Part shown: positions 11,224 through 22,995 of the stretch, one piece after another
Layout of the letters: each line of letters opens with the position of its first letter
Numbering within the stretch: position 1 is the first letter of the stretch
NCBI GenBank assembly: GCA_965178125.1
Contig: OZ237749.1
Location: 1,116,001-1,180,000, forward strand
Source of the DNA: Bilabrum cf. latius
Taxonomy: Eukaryota > Bigyra: Bicosoecida > Bigyra > Bicosoecida
Length of the DNA: 64,000 nucleotides
Reading direction: 5' to 3'
Position numbers and translations under genes: made by a program
Notes under the pieces: model-generated
Told to the model about the DNA's origin: nothing
The model's database searches: none
Seen by the model: only the letters and a program-made list of their open reading frames with translations

Positions 11224-12622
11224 ATGCAGGGGAAAAGGCTAGTTGTTGTTGTCATTCTTATCGCATGTGCCTTGCGCACCCGCGGGCAAGTTACGTGCAA
11301 GGATGAGGACGGCAACGACGTAGAGTGGTTCGCTGTGAGGTAGGAGTGCACTTGTTTCTGTGCATGCTCGAGTGAATTCCGATGTTGAACAGCCGTTTCG
11401 CTACCACAAACCTCAAATTTTATGATCATTGCAGATCCTGAAAGCCCCGAACGGTGCCCAGTACATGTACACGGATGCCAACAGCGAGTCGCTGAGAGCA
11501 TCGCCGAACAGCTTGGCTGACCCTTTTCACGGCGCACTATCATTCACGTTGGCATAGCTATGGGGCGGAGACTCATTTATGGCATATAACGATCAACCGC
11601 CGCCGGATGGGAGTGGCTCATCGTCGTACGGGCACACGAAAGGGATTCTGATGGTGGATGACCAAGCCGTGGCACCCAACAGGTCCGGTTCCGGTGGCAT
11701 TCGAGCCAGCAGTGCGTTGGCGCCTGGTTACGTTGCAACTGCAGGCTTCTGGCTAGTGCATTCGACGCCCCGTTTCCCAGACACGGACGGTCCCACGTAC
11801 CTCGGGCTGCCGGAGAAGGAGCACATCTACGGGCAGTCCTTCCTGTGCATCACGCAGGGCGAGCAATCCCTGAAAGAGGCGGCGGAGCTCCTCTACTACA
11901 ACCATCCAAATGTGTTTAATTCGTCTATTTCTGCGAGGGTGCAGGCGGCCATCCCTCGGCTGGCTCAGGTTGCCGCCGGGGAGCACTCGGACTCTGATGT
12001 GTGCAAGCAGGCGGGGCTCGCGGGGGCGAAGGGGACTGCCTTCACCGCGTTCGGGAAGGGAACGGCCTTCAACAAGGACTTGTGGGGCGAGTGCGTGGCC
12101 CCTGCCCTAGGCAGTGACATGATCGTTGAGTCCTGGCTGAGGGGCTACGAGGAGGGCGCCTACTGCAGGCCCGACTACCAGCAGGACACGGTGGATGCAA
12201 GCTACCTAGAGTACCATCCTACGGGGGAGGACCGGGTGCAGCGCATGGTGGTGATTCCTGCCGAGGACAGCGAGAGTGGTGTGGCCAGTGTGACGAGTGC
12301 GAACTGGGAGTGGAAGGAGACGCAGGACCACTCCAAGTGGGGGGTGGCGGGGAACACCCCGGTTGCGCGGGGGAGCAACGGGACGGGGACAGGGGCGGGG
12401 GCGGGGGAGGACTATGGGAGAGATGGAGCGCAGGCCGGCAATCAGCTGCGTGGCAGTGGCCGGAGCTCGGTGGCAGACTCGGTGGCCCCCTGGGTGTGCA
12501 TCGGGGACATCAACCGCATGACGAGCCAGTTCAAGAGGGGAGGCGGGTGCGTGTGCATGCAGAACCAGCTGCTGCACCAGGCCATGCGAGGAGCCATCAC
12601 GAACACCATCGAGGACTGCTGA
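11224..12622 (+). CDS. DNASE2: deoxyribonuclease II (acid endonuclease)
   Basis: Lysosomal-type acid DNase, a metal-independent phospholipase-D-like nuclease. Exons are 11224-11334 and 11435-12622, giving 432 residues. Residues 1-20 are a signal peptide with a run of Val and Ile. Family motifs in order: VEWFA at the mature N-terminus, MAYNDQPP, GHTKGI (first catalytic His), WLVHSTPRFP, YGQSFLCI, DHSKW (second catalytic His) and VCIGDINRMTSQ near the end. The donor GTGAGG at 11335 is used rather than the GTAGGA five bases later, because only the former keeps frame. One in-frame TAG at 11555 lies just before the conserved YNDQPP block. The stop is TGA. Likely vacuolar or phagosomal digestion of food DNA, which suits a phagotroph (inference). 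Confidence 0.92.
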
Positions 12623-12950
12623 GAGATGAGGGGCCGGCTTGCGGTCCGTTGGCGGGGTACTTATTAAATAGGGTGAATTTCTGGGGAGCTGATGTGGGCG
12701 TGCCGTTGATTCGATTGTGTGACACACCCATTGTGATGACGGACCCCACTCAATCGATTCGCAGCCAGTGAGCATACTAACTGCTGGCGAGCCAGCCAAA
12801 ATCAGTACTGCACGCACAAGGCACAGCGCACCCACCCTACCACCAGCCAACCACCACCACCAACTGTAACCCCCCGTCGCACTCATCATCACTGCCGTGT
12901 TCCTCTTGCGTGCCTTCACATCATCTTACCTCTCGGCTTACTGCGATACA
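12623..12950. other. intergenic, no feature seen
   Basis: 328 bp between two genes on the same strand. It holds the 3' end of the DNase II gene and the promoter of UTP15. I find no open frame under the variant code and no RNA gene. Confidence 0.5.
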
Positions 12951-15032
12951 ATGGCCGATTTTATGAAACTGTAGTTATAGAAACACGCGTAGGCGCAGAA
13001 GGATGACAATCCAGAGGGTGAGATGCGTTGATTTCATCGCTATGAATTCCAGTGCCCTGGTTGCGCAATTCCGATCCGCAATTATCCACCCCACTGTGTT
13101 TTGGCACCCATCGCAGCCAAATTCTGGCAGAGATTTCGCATGCCAGAGGTCAAGCAGCAGAACGGTCCCGTGACGCACGTGGACTTCTGTGAATCGGCAC
13201 CCATTCGTCTTGTTTCAACTAGCTCACTGCAACTCGGTGTTTTCTCTGCTGGAGACTTCTCATCGTACCGAGTTTACACTTCGTTTAGAGACATAGCAAT
13301 AGGGGGGTCCTTTAGGAGGGATGGCAGCCTTTTGGCTGCTGGCGGTCGAGAAGGACGGCTGAGGATTTTCACGGTTGCACAGCGAGGCGTTCTTCGCAGC
13401 CTGGTGGCTCATGGCGGTGCAATGCACGTTGCCAGGTTCTCTCACGCCGGGCAGCACGTCTTGTCCGGGGGTGACGATAGAAAGATCAAGCTGTGGGATA
13501 TCTCGACTGGCCTTGCGGTGTGCGAGCGTGAGGCTCACGGGGACTACGTCCGCTGCGCCAGTCCCTCTGGCGCTTCGAGCCAGGGATGGGCCACTGGGGG
13601 CTTTGACCACAGGGTGCGACTCTGGGACCTGCGAGCCGCATCGTCGTCGAGCAGCTCCTCTTCCGCGTCGTCCAGCAGCGCCTCCTCGAGGTCAGGTGGC
13701 GCGACCCTCGACCTGGACCACGGACACCCCGTCTCTGCCATCCAGTACCTCAGGGGCGGCTCTCTGATCGCCTCTGCGGGCGGTCCGGAGGTGAAGGTGT
13801 GGGACTTGGTGGCGGGGGGCCGCTTGCTGTGCTCGCTCAAGGCCCACCAGAAAGGGGTCACCTCATTGGCCCTGGATGGCACGGGGTCCAGACTGCTCAG
13901 CGGCTCGCTCGATGGGACCATCGCTTCCTACTCGCTGTCCGATTTCTCTATCACACACAGAATGCGGCATGCCGCTCCCGTGCTATCCCTGGCGGTGTCT
14001 CAGGACAACAGCGCACTGGCCATAGGCGGGGAGGACGGCTCGCTGGCCCTGAGGCGCAGGGTGGCGCGCGCGGAGGAAAAGGCGGAGGAGAGGGGGCGGC
14101 TGGCCATCATCCGAGGGGGCACGCAGCGGTTCTTTCTCCGGGGCAAGGGGGCGGAGGCCAGGGCAGACGACATGGTTGTGCAGGGACAGCGCAAGCCCCA
14201 GCTGCAGGCCTATGAAGTGCTCCTCAAGCGATTCGAGTATGGGGCCGCGCTGGATGCCGCGCTGCAGCAGGGCAACCCGCTGGTCGCGAGCTCGCTGCTG
14301 GCGGAGCTGGCAAGGAGGGGGGGCCTCCGGGCGGCTCTTTCCGGGCGTGATGATGCGGAGCTGGTCCCAGTGCTGGCCTTCATCACAAGGTATGTGGCGC
14401 ACCCGAGGTACTCTAGCAGCATGCAGACCGCCGCCCACGTGGTGCTGGACCTGTACGCGCCCGCCATGGGCAGGGCTCCCGCGGTGGACCGCCTGTTCGC
14501 GGCGCTGTATTCCAAGCTGGAGAGCGAGATCAAGCTGGAGCAGGAGCTGCTGAGGCTGCAAGGTGTGGTGGAGGCGCTGCTGGGGGCGCACGCGGCTGGG
14601 GCGCGCTAGGGGGTGTCGGGGGGAGTCGAGGAGGGGGAGGAGGAAGAGGAGGGGGAAGTAGAGGGGAGCGTGGGTGCCAGGACAGGGTCTGCTGGATCGG
14701 CTCGGGGTGGGCATGCCGAAGGTGAAGGTGTTGCGTCGGCGCCTGGCCTGCCGTCCACTGCTGGATCTGCGGTTGACAGCCTCGGCGGCGGGTCGAGGTT
14801 GAGTTAGAGGGCAGGCGACAGTGCCAAGAGCACAGCAACAGCTGGCAGTGGATCATCTGCAGCTGCAGCCCCGCAGTCCGACATGCTTCCTGCTCTAGAC
14901 GAGGCCACCGCGCAGCTCGCCAAGCGGGGAGACGACGGCCTCTTGTCGCCTGCTGGCGGTGCAGGCTCCTCAGCCTCTGCCTCGGGGGGCAGGGGCACCA
15001 AGCGAAAGAGAAGGCAGAAATCAAAGGCGTGA
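12951..15032 (+). CDS. UTP15: UTP15, U3 snoRNP (t-UTP) WD40 protein
   Basis: Small-subunit processome protein needed for pre-rRNA transcription and 18S processing in the nucleolus. Exons are 12951-13017 and 13117-15032, giving 660 residues. Exon 1 has three TAGs (12972, 12978, 12990) within 14 codons and ends G|GTGAGATG. The junction gives NPEAKFWQRFR, which matches the family's conserved W-x-R-F/Y start. A seven-blade WD40 region follows, then the UTP15 C-terminal domain (from QAYEVLLKRFEYGAALDAAL to the helix ending VEALLGAH). TAGs at 14607 and 14805 lead into a disordered acidic and basic tail ending KRKRRQKSKA, probably a nuclear or nucleolar signal. The stop is TGA at 15030, 77 bp from the convergent PWWP gene. 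Confidence 0.92.
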
Positions 15033-15109
15033 TTCGCTTGAGGTGCTAGAAGCGGAAACAGTTTGCTGCCGTTGAAGTCAAAATGCAGCGATTGACCTGT
15101 GTTTGTTGC

Positions 15110-18020
15110 TCACGGCTTGGCAGGAGGAATGCGCGGCACTAACGCTTCCCACCACTACCTGGCAGCGCGGTCCAAATCGTTGCCTCCCAGTACCCCAACA
15201 CCAACCCCTCCCGCGCCCTTGCCCTTGGCCTCACTCTTGCCGCCGCTGGCCGCGTGCAGCTCCACCACCAAGCGGGTGGTGGCTCGCCAAGCCCCCGTCA
15301 CCCATGCGCGCACAGCCGACGCATACGACGAGCCAGCAGCCCCTGCCCCTCCCCCTGCCCCTGTTCCTCGCCTCTGCGTTCCCAGGGCGCAGGCAGCGTG
15401 CGCCTGGACCACGCGCAGGGCCGTCTCCTGGCTCCAGCCCGGCGCAGGTACGCCTGGTCCGGCGGCGGCAGCAGCAGACTTGCACGCCGACACGTTGCTC
15501 TGCTGCCCGCCGCCATGCCCAGCCAGCTGCGCCAGAGCCGCTACAAGCCCAGCCGCCTACTCCACGTCCCCCCGGGAGTGACCCTGCACCAGCCGCTCCA
15601 TGACCCCGCTGGGAGCAACGTCCCCCTCAGCCCCTGCTTGCTCCCCACCGTGCGATGCCCGCTGGTTCATTCGCACTGCTCGGCTGGCGCACTGCATTGC
15701 AGCGGCAAGCACTGCCTCGCCCGATGGCCTCCCATCGGCACCTGGTGCCTCGCCCCCCCCTCCTTGCCTTCCCCTGCCATTCCTAGGCAGCGGCGGTGCA
15801 GGTCCAGCGGAGGCGGATGGAGCAACCGCTCCACGGGCAGCCACAGCCTGGGATACCTTCGCTGCAGTGCCTGCGAATGCACTTGCACGTCCGTGAGCGC
15901 CGCCCAGCTCCTTGTGCTTGTCCTTCCGCTGCCTGTCTGCGGCTGCCTGCAGCAGAGACTGCACCGAGGAGGAGGAGGCTGCGATCGGGCTGCGGCCGGG
16001 CAGCTGCCCATTCGCTTGAGGGGTCTAGGAGCTCGATGTCTGCCTCTGGAGCGCTGCACCCGCGGGGGACACCAACGCACCCACACTTTGGACACTCGTG
16101 GCAGAAGGGATCAGCTTGCTGGCTGCAGCGGGGACAGGCTGGGCTGATCCAGCTCCTGTAGCTGCTGTGTTTGCTGTTGTGGCTGCTGCGCTGGCTTTGC
16201 TCGAGTTAGCGGCGGCTGCTGCTGCTGCTGCTGGGGCTGGACTTTGGGGGAGGCGTGGGGGTTTGTTGCTCTTGAGCGCCTTGTGCTGCTTCGCTTGCTG
16301 CTTCCAAGCCGCCACCAGCGCCCGTGCACGAACGCCCACTCTATCGTCCTCCTCCCCGTCCATCATAGGGCCGGCAGCAGCACCACTGCCGGGGCCCGCA
16401 GGTTCACCTATTCCGCGCACCGCCTCCACCAGCTTGCCCTTTACGCAGGTGACCATCCCGAGTTCCTTCCATGCAGCAGCGGCCTCCTTCAGGGCAGCGA
16501 GCACAGCCTCGTCTGACCCCGCGCTGTGCAAGGCGCGGACTATCTTGTGCACGCGGGTCAGCCCACCGCTGGCGCTGGTGCTGATTCCTGCGTTTCCTGT
16601 CGCACTAGATATCCTTGCTTTCTTGGCAGACCGACCCTGCTGTCTGGCCTTGGATGTTCCACCACCCCCTCCATCCCTGCCCTTGCCCCTTCCCTTTGCT
16701 CCCGCAGACCCGGGGCGGGCCCGCTTGGCTCCAGCCCCTGGACCGGTGCTCGGTGCTGCATCGCTTTCGTTTCCGCTGTCATCGCCCACGCTCGCTTCGC
16801 TGTCCGACTCCGGAGAGGTCGAGGGGACAGCAGCAGCAGCGGCCTTCTTTGCTTTTGCTTGCACACCAGACTGCTTACCCACCGCACCCAGCTCGGGCTT
16901 GGGTAACCCCTGCTTGCCCCTCTCGGGCTTGGGTAACCCCTGCTTGCCCCTCGCCTTTGCGCTGGACCTCCCCCCCCCTATCGAGTCGCTACCCTTTGGT
17001 GGAGCCTTTTTCTGCGTAGACGTCTTCGGCAGTGTCTTCCTTGCCGCACCCGCATCGGCCTTGGAGCTCCCCCCCTTGCGCTTGGACTCGGTCATGGACT
17101 TGCCAGCTGCCGCTTCAGCCACACCCGAACCATTTTCTTCCTCTTCCTCTTCGTCATCACTACTATCCTCCACTTCCTCCTCCTCCTCCTCCTCCTCCTC
17201 GGACTCCTCCGAATCGTCCTCGGTGTCGTCCAGCCGGGGCTGGAAGTAGTCCTCCACAAGCCGCCTCTCGTCCGTATCCTCGGCTGCTTTCAAACGTAAG
17301 GCAAGTAGTGCCTCCTTTGCGGGCCTGCCACTGTGGTATGCCTCTATGGAACAGCCTCGCATGCCAGGGCCCTGCTGCAGGTCTCGCTTCGCGTCTTTCA
17401 CGCCTTGCTTGAACTTGTCAAAGGGACTGGGGCGCTTTGGTTTGCCAGACCGCATTATTCCTCTCTCTAGCTTAGCAAGCCGAGCTTCTGGGCTGGCTCC
17501 TGCCTTCTTTTTGCTTTTTCCTTTGCCGCGGACAGCTTTTGGGGCTATCAGCAGCGGCGATCCATCGTCAGAATTGCAAGGCCACTATTCAAAGTTGCCG
17601 ACTGGTATGACAGCCCTGCGCAGAGCGTAAATACGCGACACAAATGCTCACAAGCTCATTGCAATTACCGCCACGAACTTCGTTTGGACGGTGCATTTGC
17701 ACTCACAATTCGTGCGTGCCATAGAATCGAACGATAGAGCACGTCGTCTTTGATGCCGCTGCCATTCGCATGATCTCGTCCTTGTTGTCTGGGGGTATTG
17801 CTTCCTTGGGAATAACTAGCGATGGCCACTGCGCGGTGAGATCGGCGTACTTCTGAGACCGAGTGCCATTGATTCCGATTCGCAAGCTAGAATGTCGAAT
17901 TATACAACTCACAAATGGGTAAGATGAATACCAAGCCCATCCAACCTCCCAATCCGAAGGAATACTCGCCGATTTCGCTGCAGCTGCCGCCATTGGGCTG
18001 AAGACGACGGATAACTGCAT
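15110..18020 (-). CDS. PWWP plus TFIIS-N domain chromatin protein (HDGF/LEDGF-like)
   Basis: 911 residues in three exons: 18020-17913, 17828-17707 and 17615-15110 (introns of 84 and 91 bp). The exons join a PWWP domain: VGWAWYSSYPF meets WPSLVIP, and later IVRFYGTHE meets LAVIPVGNF-Q-W. PWWP domains bind methylated histone H3. A long acidic/basic disordered region follows, then a TFIIS N-terminal-like helical bundle (AALKEAAAAWKELGMVTCV to ARALVAAWKQQAK). TAG is in frame at 17585, 16025, 15557 and 15155. The stop is TGA at 15110. This order resembles LEDGF/HDGF-related transcription cofactors, but the C-terminal ~300 residues past the TFIIS-like part are unassigned. ATG 17993 is an alternative start. 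Confidence 0.8.
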
Positions 18021-18153
18021 GGTAATAAAAAAAGGGGGTGAGACCCTATAACGTGTAGTTTTATTGTCCGATTCGGAAAAACAATAAAAATCCAGAGTTT
18101 TCGTCGGTCGAACGCTGCTTTTATAGCGTCAATTTCCATATACATTTGTAGTA
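18021..18153. promoter_or_regulatory. divergent promoter PWWP gene / ORC3
   Basis: 133 bp between opposing ATGs, AT-rich, no ORF. It must carry both core promoters. Confidence 0.5.
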
Positions 18154-21100
18154 ATGGATGCGCTTGAGTTGTTTGATACTGGATCGGTGCCTGCTGAAGA
18201 TGGAAACGAAGGAGGGAAGTACGCCGGTTGCGATGCAAGCTGCTCAGCAACGTCCATCGTCGGCGGTGGTGCAACAGCAGCCCTTTCTCAATAGAATACA
18301 CTAAAGTAGCAGCTATAGCGTAATTTCAAGACAAAATGTATGTAGTTAGTTATATCTGTGGCATCAGAATTTGGAGGAATTGCCGCAGATCTTGTTAGGG
18401 CGCATGCATCGCCCAGCGCAGCTGGTCGAGCTTCTTGTGGATCAAGGTTGCCAGTTGTGCATATGCATGGAGCTGCGCATTACTCAAGGGAAGAAATGCA
18501 AGCATTTGTTGCTGCTTTGATGATAAAAGTGTGAGTTTCGGACAGGGTGACACCGATCAAGACCCATCGTCTCCGCTTGGTGCCAAGTTGCACCTTGATA
18601 CGCATGGCTCATGTTTCAACGAAAGAACTTGCTCGACTCCAGGTTCGACTCGACGCAGATCACCGTATGTAGTATGCGTGTCAAGCGATGACTGCCGCAG
18701 CGGCGGAAGACCGCTTGAGCGAGCAGCTGCCGGGCTGCTGGCCAGAGAAGCTCGGTGTCGGGCGCAGGCCAGCCTCGCTCAGTTCGAGCACAAGTGGCGA
18801 TCGGGGAGCAAGCAGCACAGAAAATCAGCACCCGGTCAAAGTGAGTTTGGCCGCGCTGCCCGCGAAGCAGTGGCTGGGGCCCGCGAGGCCTTGCGCCGCC
18901 AGATGCACGGCGGCCTCTCGCCTCTGCAGTAGCTAGGGCGCTGGTACAGCGGCACACACGGAGCAAAGGGCGACGGTGGACCACCAGTTGTCTTTGTGAT
19001 GGCTCCTGGGTGCATGTCCAGGCCAGAAGGAGAGCGAGTGCTGCTCGCCCTGGCGGCAGCGCGCCGCGCCATGGACCCCAGCGTGCGGCTGCCAGCAGTG
19101 GCCGTGCTCCTGGGGCACGAGGACCCGAGGACCTTGCGGGTGGGGCTGCTGCGGGAGTGCACCCTCGTGCCTGTGGGGTGTGACGATTGCACCGATCATC
19201 TGGAAGACACGACCAGCAAGCTGGTTGCAGCAGCGCTTCCGGTGGAGGTGCCCTCGGGCTTGCGGGCCAGCGTGCGGGCGCTGGCAGAGGGACTCGAGGG
19301 ATGGGGCGCAGGAGGGGGGCGCGGGCGCTGTGTGCTGAAAGCTGCTGAGATGATTCTAGCGAGGCAGATGGCTGTTGCCGGTCCTTTGAGCGCATTGCTG
19401 CGCGAGTTCTGGATTGAGCCATGCCTGGAAAAGCAGGAGGAGGAGGAAGTGGAACAGACAGCTCTGGGTGAAGGCGCTGGACTGGGACTGGGACTGGGAC
19501 TGGAAAAGCAGGAGGAGGAGGAAGTGGAACAGACAGCTCTGGGTGAAGGCGCTGGACTGGGACTGGGACTGGGACTGGAAAAGCAGGAGGAGGAGGAAGT
19601 GGAACAGACAGCTCTGGGTGAAGGCGCTGGACTGGGACTGGGACTGGGACTGGGACTGGGAGAGCAGGAGGAGGAGGAAGTGGAACAGACAGCTCTGGGT
19701 GAAGGCGCTGGACTGGGACTGGTATAGGGAGAGTCGGAGAGCGTCCAGTCGAGCCGAGGTGCGCTTGAGAGGTGGAGCTTGAGGCTGGCTGGCCTGGTGC
19801 TGGCCGAGCCGGCCTGCAGGAATGCGCTTCTGGCGCTTCCGTCAATTCGCACTGCCATGACGCGTGGGCAGGGCGTGGCTCGTGCGGGATCAACAATATC
19901 AAGCACCAATGCCAGCACCAGTGCCGCCACACTGTCTGGCAGCAGTGGTCCAGCTGGTGCAACAGCACCTGCAGCAGCCCGAGTGAGGCCTGGGGTCAGC
20001 AGACGGGGTGCGATGCTGGCTGCGGCTGCACTCGGCTCCAAGCGGGCTCGAAGTGCGGACTCGGGGGCAGGTGCAGCGGCAGGCAGCGGTGCAGGAGAGT
20101 CGGCCAAGGGAAAGGGCAAGGGTAAGAAGCGCAGGACGGAGGCAAGCACGCCCAAGAAGGGCAAGAAGGACGTGGAGGCCTCTTTGGCAGTGTGGTTCGG
20201 TGGGCTGGAGGACGGGGGGGACGAAGGGCCGGAGGGCCCCGGGGGAGGGGTTGCGGGGCATGCAGGGGGCCTGGGTCTGGGGCGGGCCAGAAGGAGACTG
20301 GTGGCCGGGGCAGGGGCCGAAGGAGCTGGGCTTGCAGTCCACAGCCAAGCCGCGCTCGATGCCTCTGTAGCCGCCTCTAGCGCGCTGCTGTCCAGACAGG
20401 AGGCAGTGGCCCGCGCCCTACAGCTACAGATGCACCCTGGAGACGTGCCTCCCGCGGGGCCGTGCCGCTGTGTGCCCGCCCCTGTGGATCTGCTAGCGTC
20501 GTCCGACTTGGACGAGGCAGCGGGCCTGACGGACTATCATCATGCCCAAGGCTTGCGGGGCCCCATTTCCCGCGAGCAGCTGGCCTCCTGGCTCAAGGAC
20601 CATGCGGTGCGCAGGTGGGTCCAACCGGCGGTGCGGCAATGCGTCCGTATTGCGGCACAGGCCGGCGCCAGCGGCAGGGACGGGCGTGCTGGCGGGCCAG
20701 CTAGCCTCCTCGACAGCGCCGAGCGATTCCTGCGGGTGGATGCCACTCATGACGGGGCCGTGGTCCTGGCGGGGCGCATGAGAGCTGTTCTGCTGCTGGC
20801 GCATAGGTGGCCAGGGCGAGCTTTCTAGTGCGGGCTGGAGCCGAGAAGGCACCTGCGCACGGAGATCGCCGAGCTGGATGCCTTGCTGGAAGAGGCACGA
20901 GCAGCCGCTGCATCCTCCCAGCACAGAGACGGGTCCATGCGAGGCTCTCGCTCTCGAGGTCGAGGCACCCAAACGAGCAAGAAGAAAATGGAAAAGAGAA
21001 GCAATGAGGAGCGCCAGAGCCAGACGGGTGCGGGAGACTTCTATGGGGCCCCACCCACTTCCGGCAAAGGTTCGGTTGGCAATCAGCTGGCAGATTGGCT

Positions 21101-21662
21101 GGTTCGCACGCACCGCCGTTTTTTATCTGATAGCAGTGCCCGTGCCATGCCCCTGCACGAAGTGATGGTACTGGGCGAGGGGGCGGTGCGAGGAGGCATA
21201 GAGGAGGCAAGAGAGACGGGTGATGCGGTGGCATGCACGCGGCGGGAGCTGCTGCGGCCTTCGGAGCGACTGGGGGCGCAGCGCGGGCCCATGCACTCTC
21301 TGTGGCCGGATGCGAGCGTGCTTGCAGGGGTGCTGGAGGGGAAGGGCAGGTTCGCGTCAATGCGGGGCGTGCTGGGGGAGTTCGGAGACGCCGTCACGGG
21401 GCGAGCACGGGCAGGGGCAGGGGCAAAGGATGCGGTTGGGTCAGGTAAGGGGGCAGGGCAGGGCGCCGGTGTGCAGCCCGAGCCCGATGCAGTGGTGGCT
21501 CGCTTCGGGCGCGCGCTGGAGGGACTGAGGGCGCAGGGTATGGTGGGGGCGGCGGGCAAGGGGGGCAGGGCGAGGAGGGTGCTAGCCAAGGGACCCGGGG
21601 GGCTGTCTGTCGGGGCGGAGAGCTGGCAGCGAAGGGGCAACGGGCGCGCGGGTGGGAGATGA
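18154..21662 (+). CDS. ORC3: origin recognition complex subunit 3
   Basis: Subunit of the six-protein complex that marks DNA replication origins. Exons are 18154-18530, 18588-18840 and 18930-21662 (introns 57 and 89 bp), 1120 residues. Exon 1 holds four TAGs (18292, 18307, 18316, 18343) and aligns with the ORC3 N-terminal AAA-like region (LVISVASEFGGIAADLVRAH). PPVVFVMAP matches the Walker-B-like strand. The C-terminus is typical: PLHEVMVLGEG, then PDASVLAGVLEGKGRFASM, then the winged-helix segment VVARFGRALEGLRAQGMV. More TAGs are at 18670, 18930, 19725 and 20826. Residues ~377-476 are four tandem copies of a 25-residue Glu/Gly-Leu repeat. The stop is TGA. The 57-bp first intron is the least certain part. 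Confidence 0.85.
19428..19727 (+). repeat. coding minisatellite, 75-bp unit x4, in ORC3
   Basis: Four copies of a 75-bp unit start near 19428, 19503, 19578 and 19670. They encode EKQEEEEVEQTALGEGAG followed by Gly-Leu pairs. Copies are nearly identical, and the third carries an extra Gly-Leu stretch. The period is a multiple of three, so copy-number change would keep the frame. Confidence 0.9.
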
Positions 21663-21777
21663 GGTGAAGCTGGCACTGGCTGCGTTTCAATAACAAAATG
21701 AGGTGAAGCTGGCACTGGCTGCGTGTCACGCACAAAATGAGGTGAAGCTGGCACTGGCTGCGTGTCACGCACAAAGT
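21659..21777 (+). repeat. three tandem copies of a ~41-bp repeat after ORC3
   Basis: The phrase ATGAGGTGAAGCTGGCACTG followed by GCTGCGTGTCACGCAC occurs three times in a row. The first copy overlaps the ORC3 stop codon. The first copy differs slightly (TTTCAATAAC). It forms part of the ORC3 3' region. Confidence 0.85.
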
Positions 21778-22040
21778 GCGCGCCAACCGAAATGAACAAG
21801 ATATTTTAAAGACCTGTAGATCTATGCAAGTGCTCCTACGAAGTCTTATGCACGATCGATCGAGCACCCACTTGGATAAATCGATCGACCCAACGTGGCC
21901 AGAAGTCGTGGTTGCCAGTGGCTCCATGCAGCGCCCCCGCATCCTCATGAACATGCAAGTGATCCCACTGCATTGCTGGCAGAGACTGGGGCTCAGACCC
22001 AACTGTGAACCGCCGCGCATCACTGATGGCATGATTCATC
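21663..22040. other. convergent intergenic region ORC3 / lipoyl-KGD4
   Basis: 378 bp between two stop codons on opposite strands. Apart from the 41-bp repeat array at its left end I see nothing gene-like. It should hold both 3' ends. Confidence 0.5.
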
Positions 22041-22856
22041 TCAATTCCACTGCGAGGCCCCGCCGAGCTCAATGGCCTCCATCTCCGCTTCCGATAGCTC
22101 TTTGCGCAAGAACAGCGGAGGCATGTCTAGCCAGTCCACTTCGGCCTTGCTCGGGGGCTCTGGTCGGGCTTCGTACGCCGCTGCCGAGCTGGGGCCGGCC
22201 TGGCTGCTGGCGCTGCTGCTGCCCCGGCCCTTGGACTGCACGGCCTCTCGGTTGGCCTTTCCGTGCCTGAACTGGATCAGGGGGACGCGGGCCCCGTGCT
22301 GAGAATCAGAAGGGGCAGAGGCGCTGCTTGTAGATGGGGATGACGCTGGCGCAGGGGCTGGGCTTGGCGCTGGGCTTGGCGCTGGGGCTGGTGCCGGGGC
22401 CGGTGCCGAGGAGGCCGCCTGCCCGTTGCCATCTGTATCCAAATCGAACAGCTGAGAGCCAACTTCAACGACTTCGCCTTCGTTGGCAAAAATTGTCTTG
22501 ACTGTTCCGGACTGTGGCGATCGAACGTCCACCGTGACCTGCATAGGAGAGAGGTTTCAATATTTGCGGCACCAATGCTACCAACGGCTCACGTAGCAAA
22601 GCAGACAAGTAGTGCAACGGGAACAACGCACCTTATCGGTTTCAATTACCATAATAACATCATCGGCTTTGACTGAGTCTCCAGACGCGGCGTGAACCTC
22701 AAGAATGGAGCCCTCTGTGATGCTGTCGCCAAGGCCGGGCACTGGAACGTTCACAATCGCCATCCATCGCCTTGACCCAGCCAGGGCTCCAAAGACAGAT
22801 CGGCTGGACAAGATACACTATCTAGAAAATAATCTTTGGCCTGCACGAAGAGCCAT
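22041..22856 (-). CDS. lipoyl domain fused to KGD4/MRPS36-type 2-oxoglutarate dehydrogenase linker
   Basis: 240-residue mitochondrial protein in two exons (22856-22632, 22538-22041; 93-bp intron). Residues 1-32 form an Arg-rich targeting peptide with a TAG at codon 13. Residues ~33-110 are a lipoyl domain (VPGLGDSITEG, with the lipoyl lysine K75 in ETDKV, the last codon of exon 1). A Pro/Ala linker follows. The C-terminus matches KGD4/MRPS36, the small protein that ties E3 to the 2-oxoglutarate dehydrogenase core: VPLIQFRHGKAN, then DWLDMPPLFLRKELSEAEME and IELGG. No E2 catalytic domain is present, and a stop (TGA) follows directly. KGD4 normally has no lipoyl domain. It shares a 139-bp divergent promoter with RPL3. 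Confidence 0.8.
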
Positions 22857-22995
22857 CTCGTTTCGAAGCGTGGGTTTTTGGGTGTGCGAAAAACCGGACG
22901 AAACAGCACTGCACATTGATTGGAAAATACAGATTTTGTGCTAATCCGATCCGAGGACCACCAAATACACTATCGTCTTTAGGTACCTTAAGGAA
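22857..22995. promoter_or_regulatory. divergent promoter lipoyl-KGD4 / RPL3
   Basis: 139 bp between opposing ATGs. It must drive a ribosomal protein gene on one side. I see no ORF or RNA gene. Confidence 0.5.
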
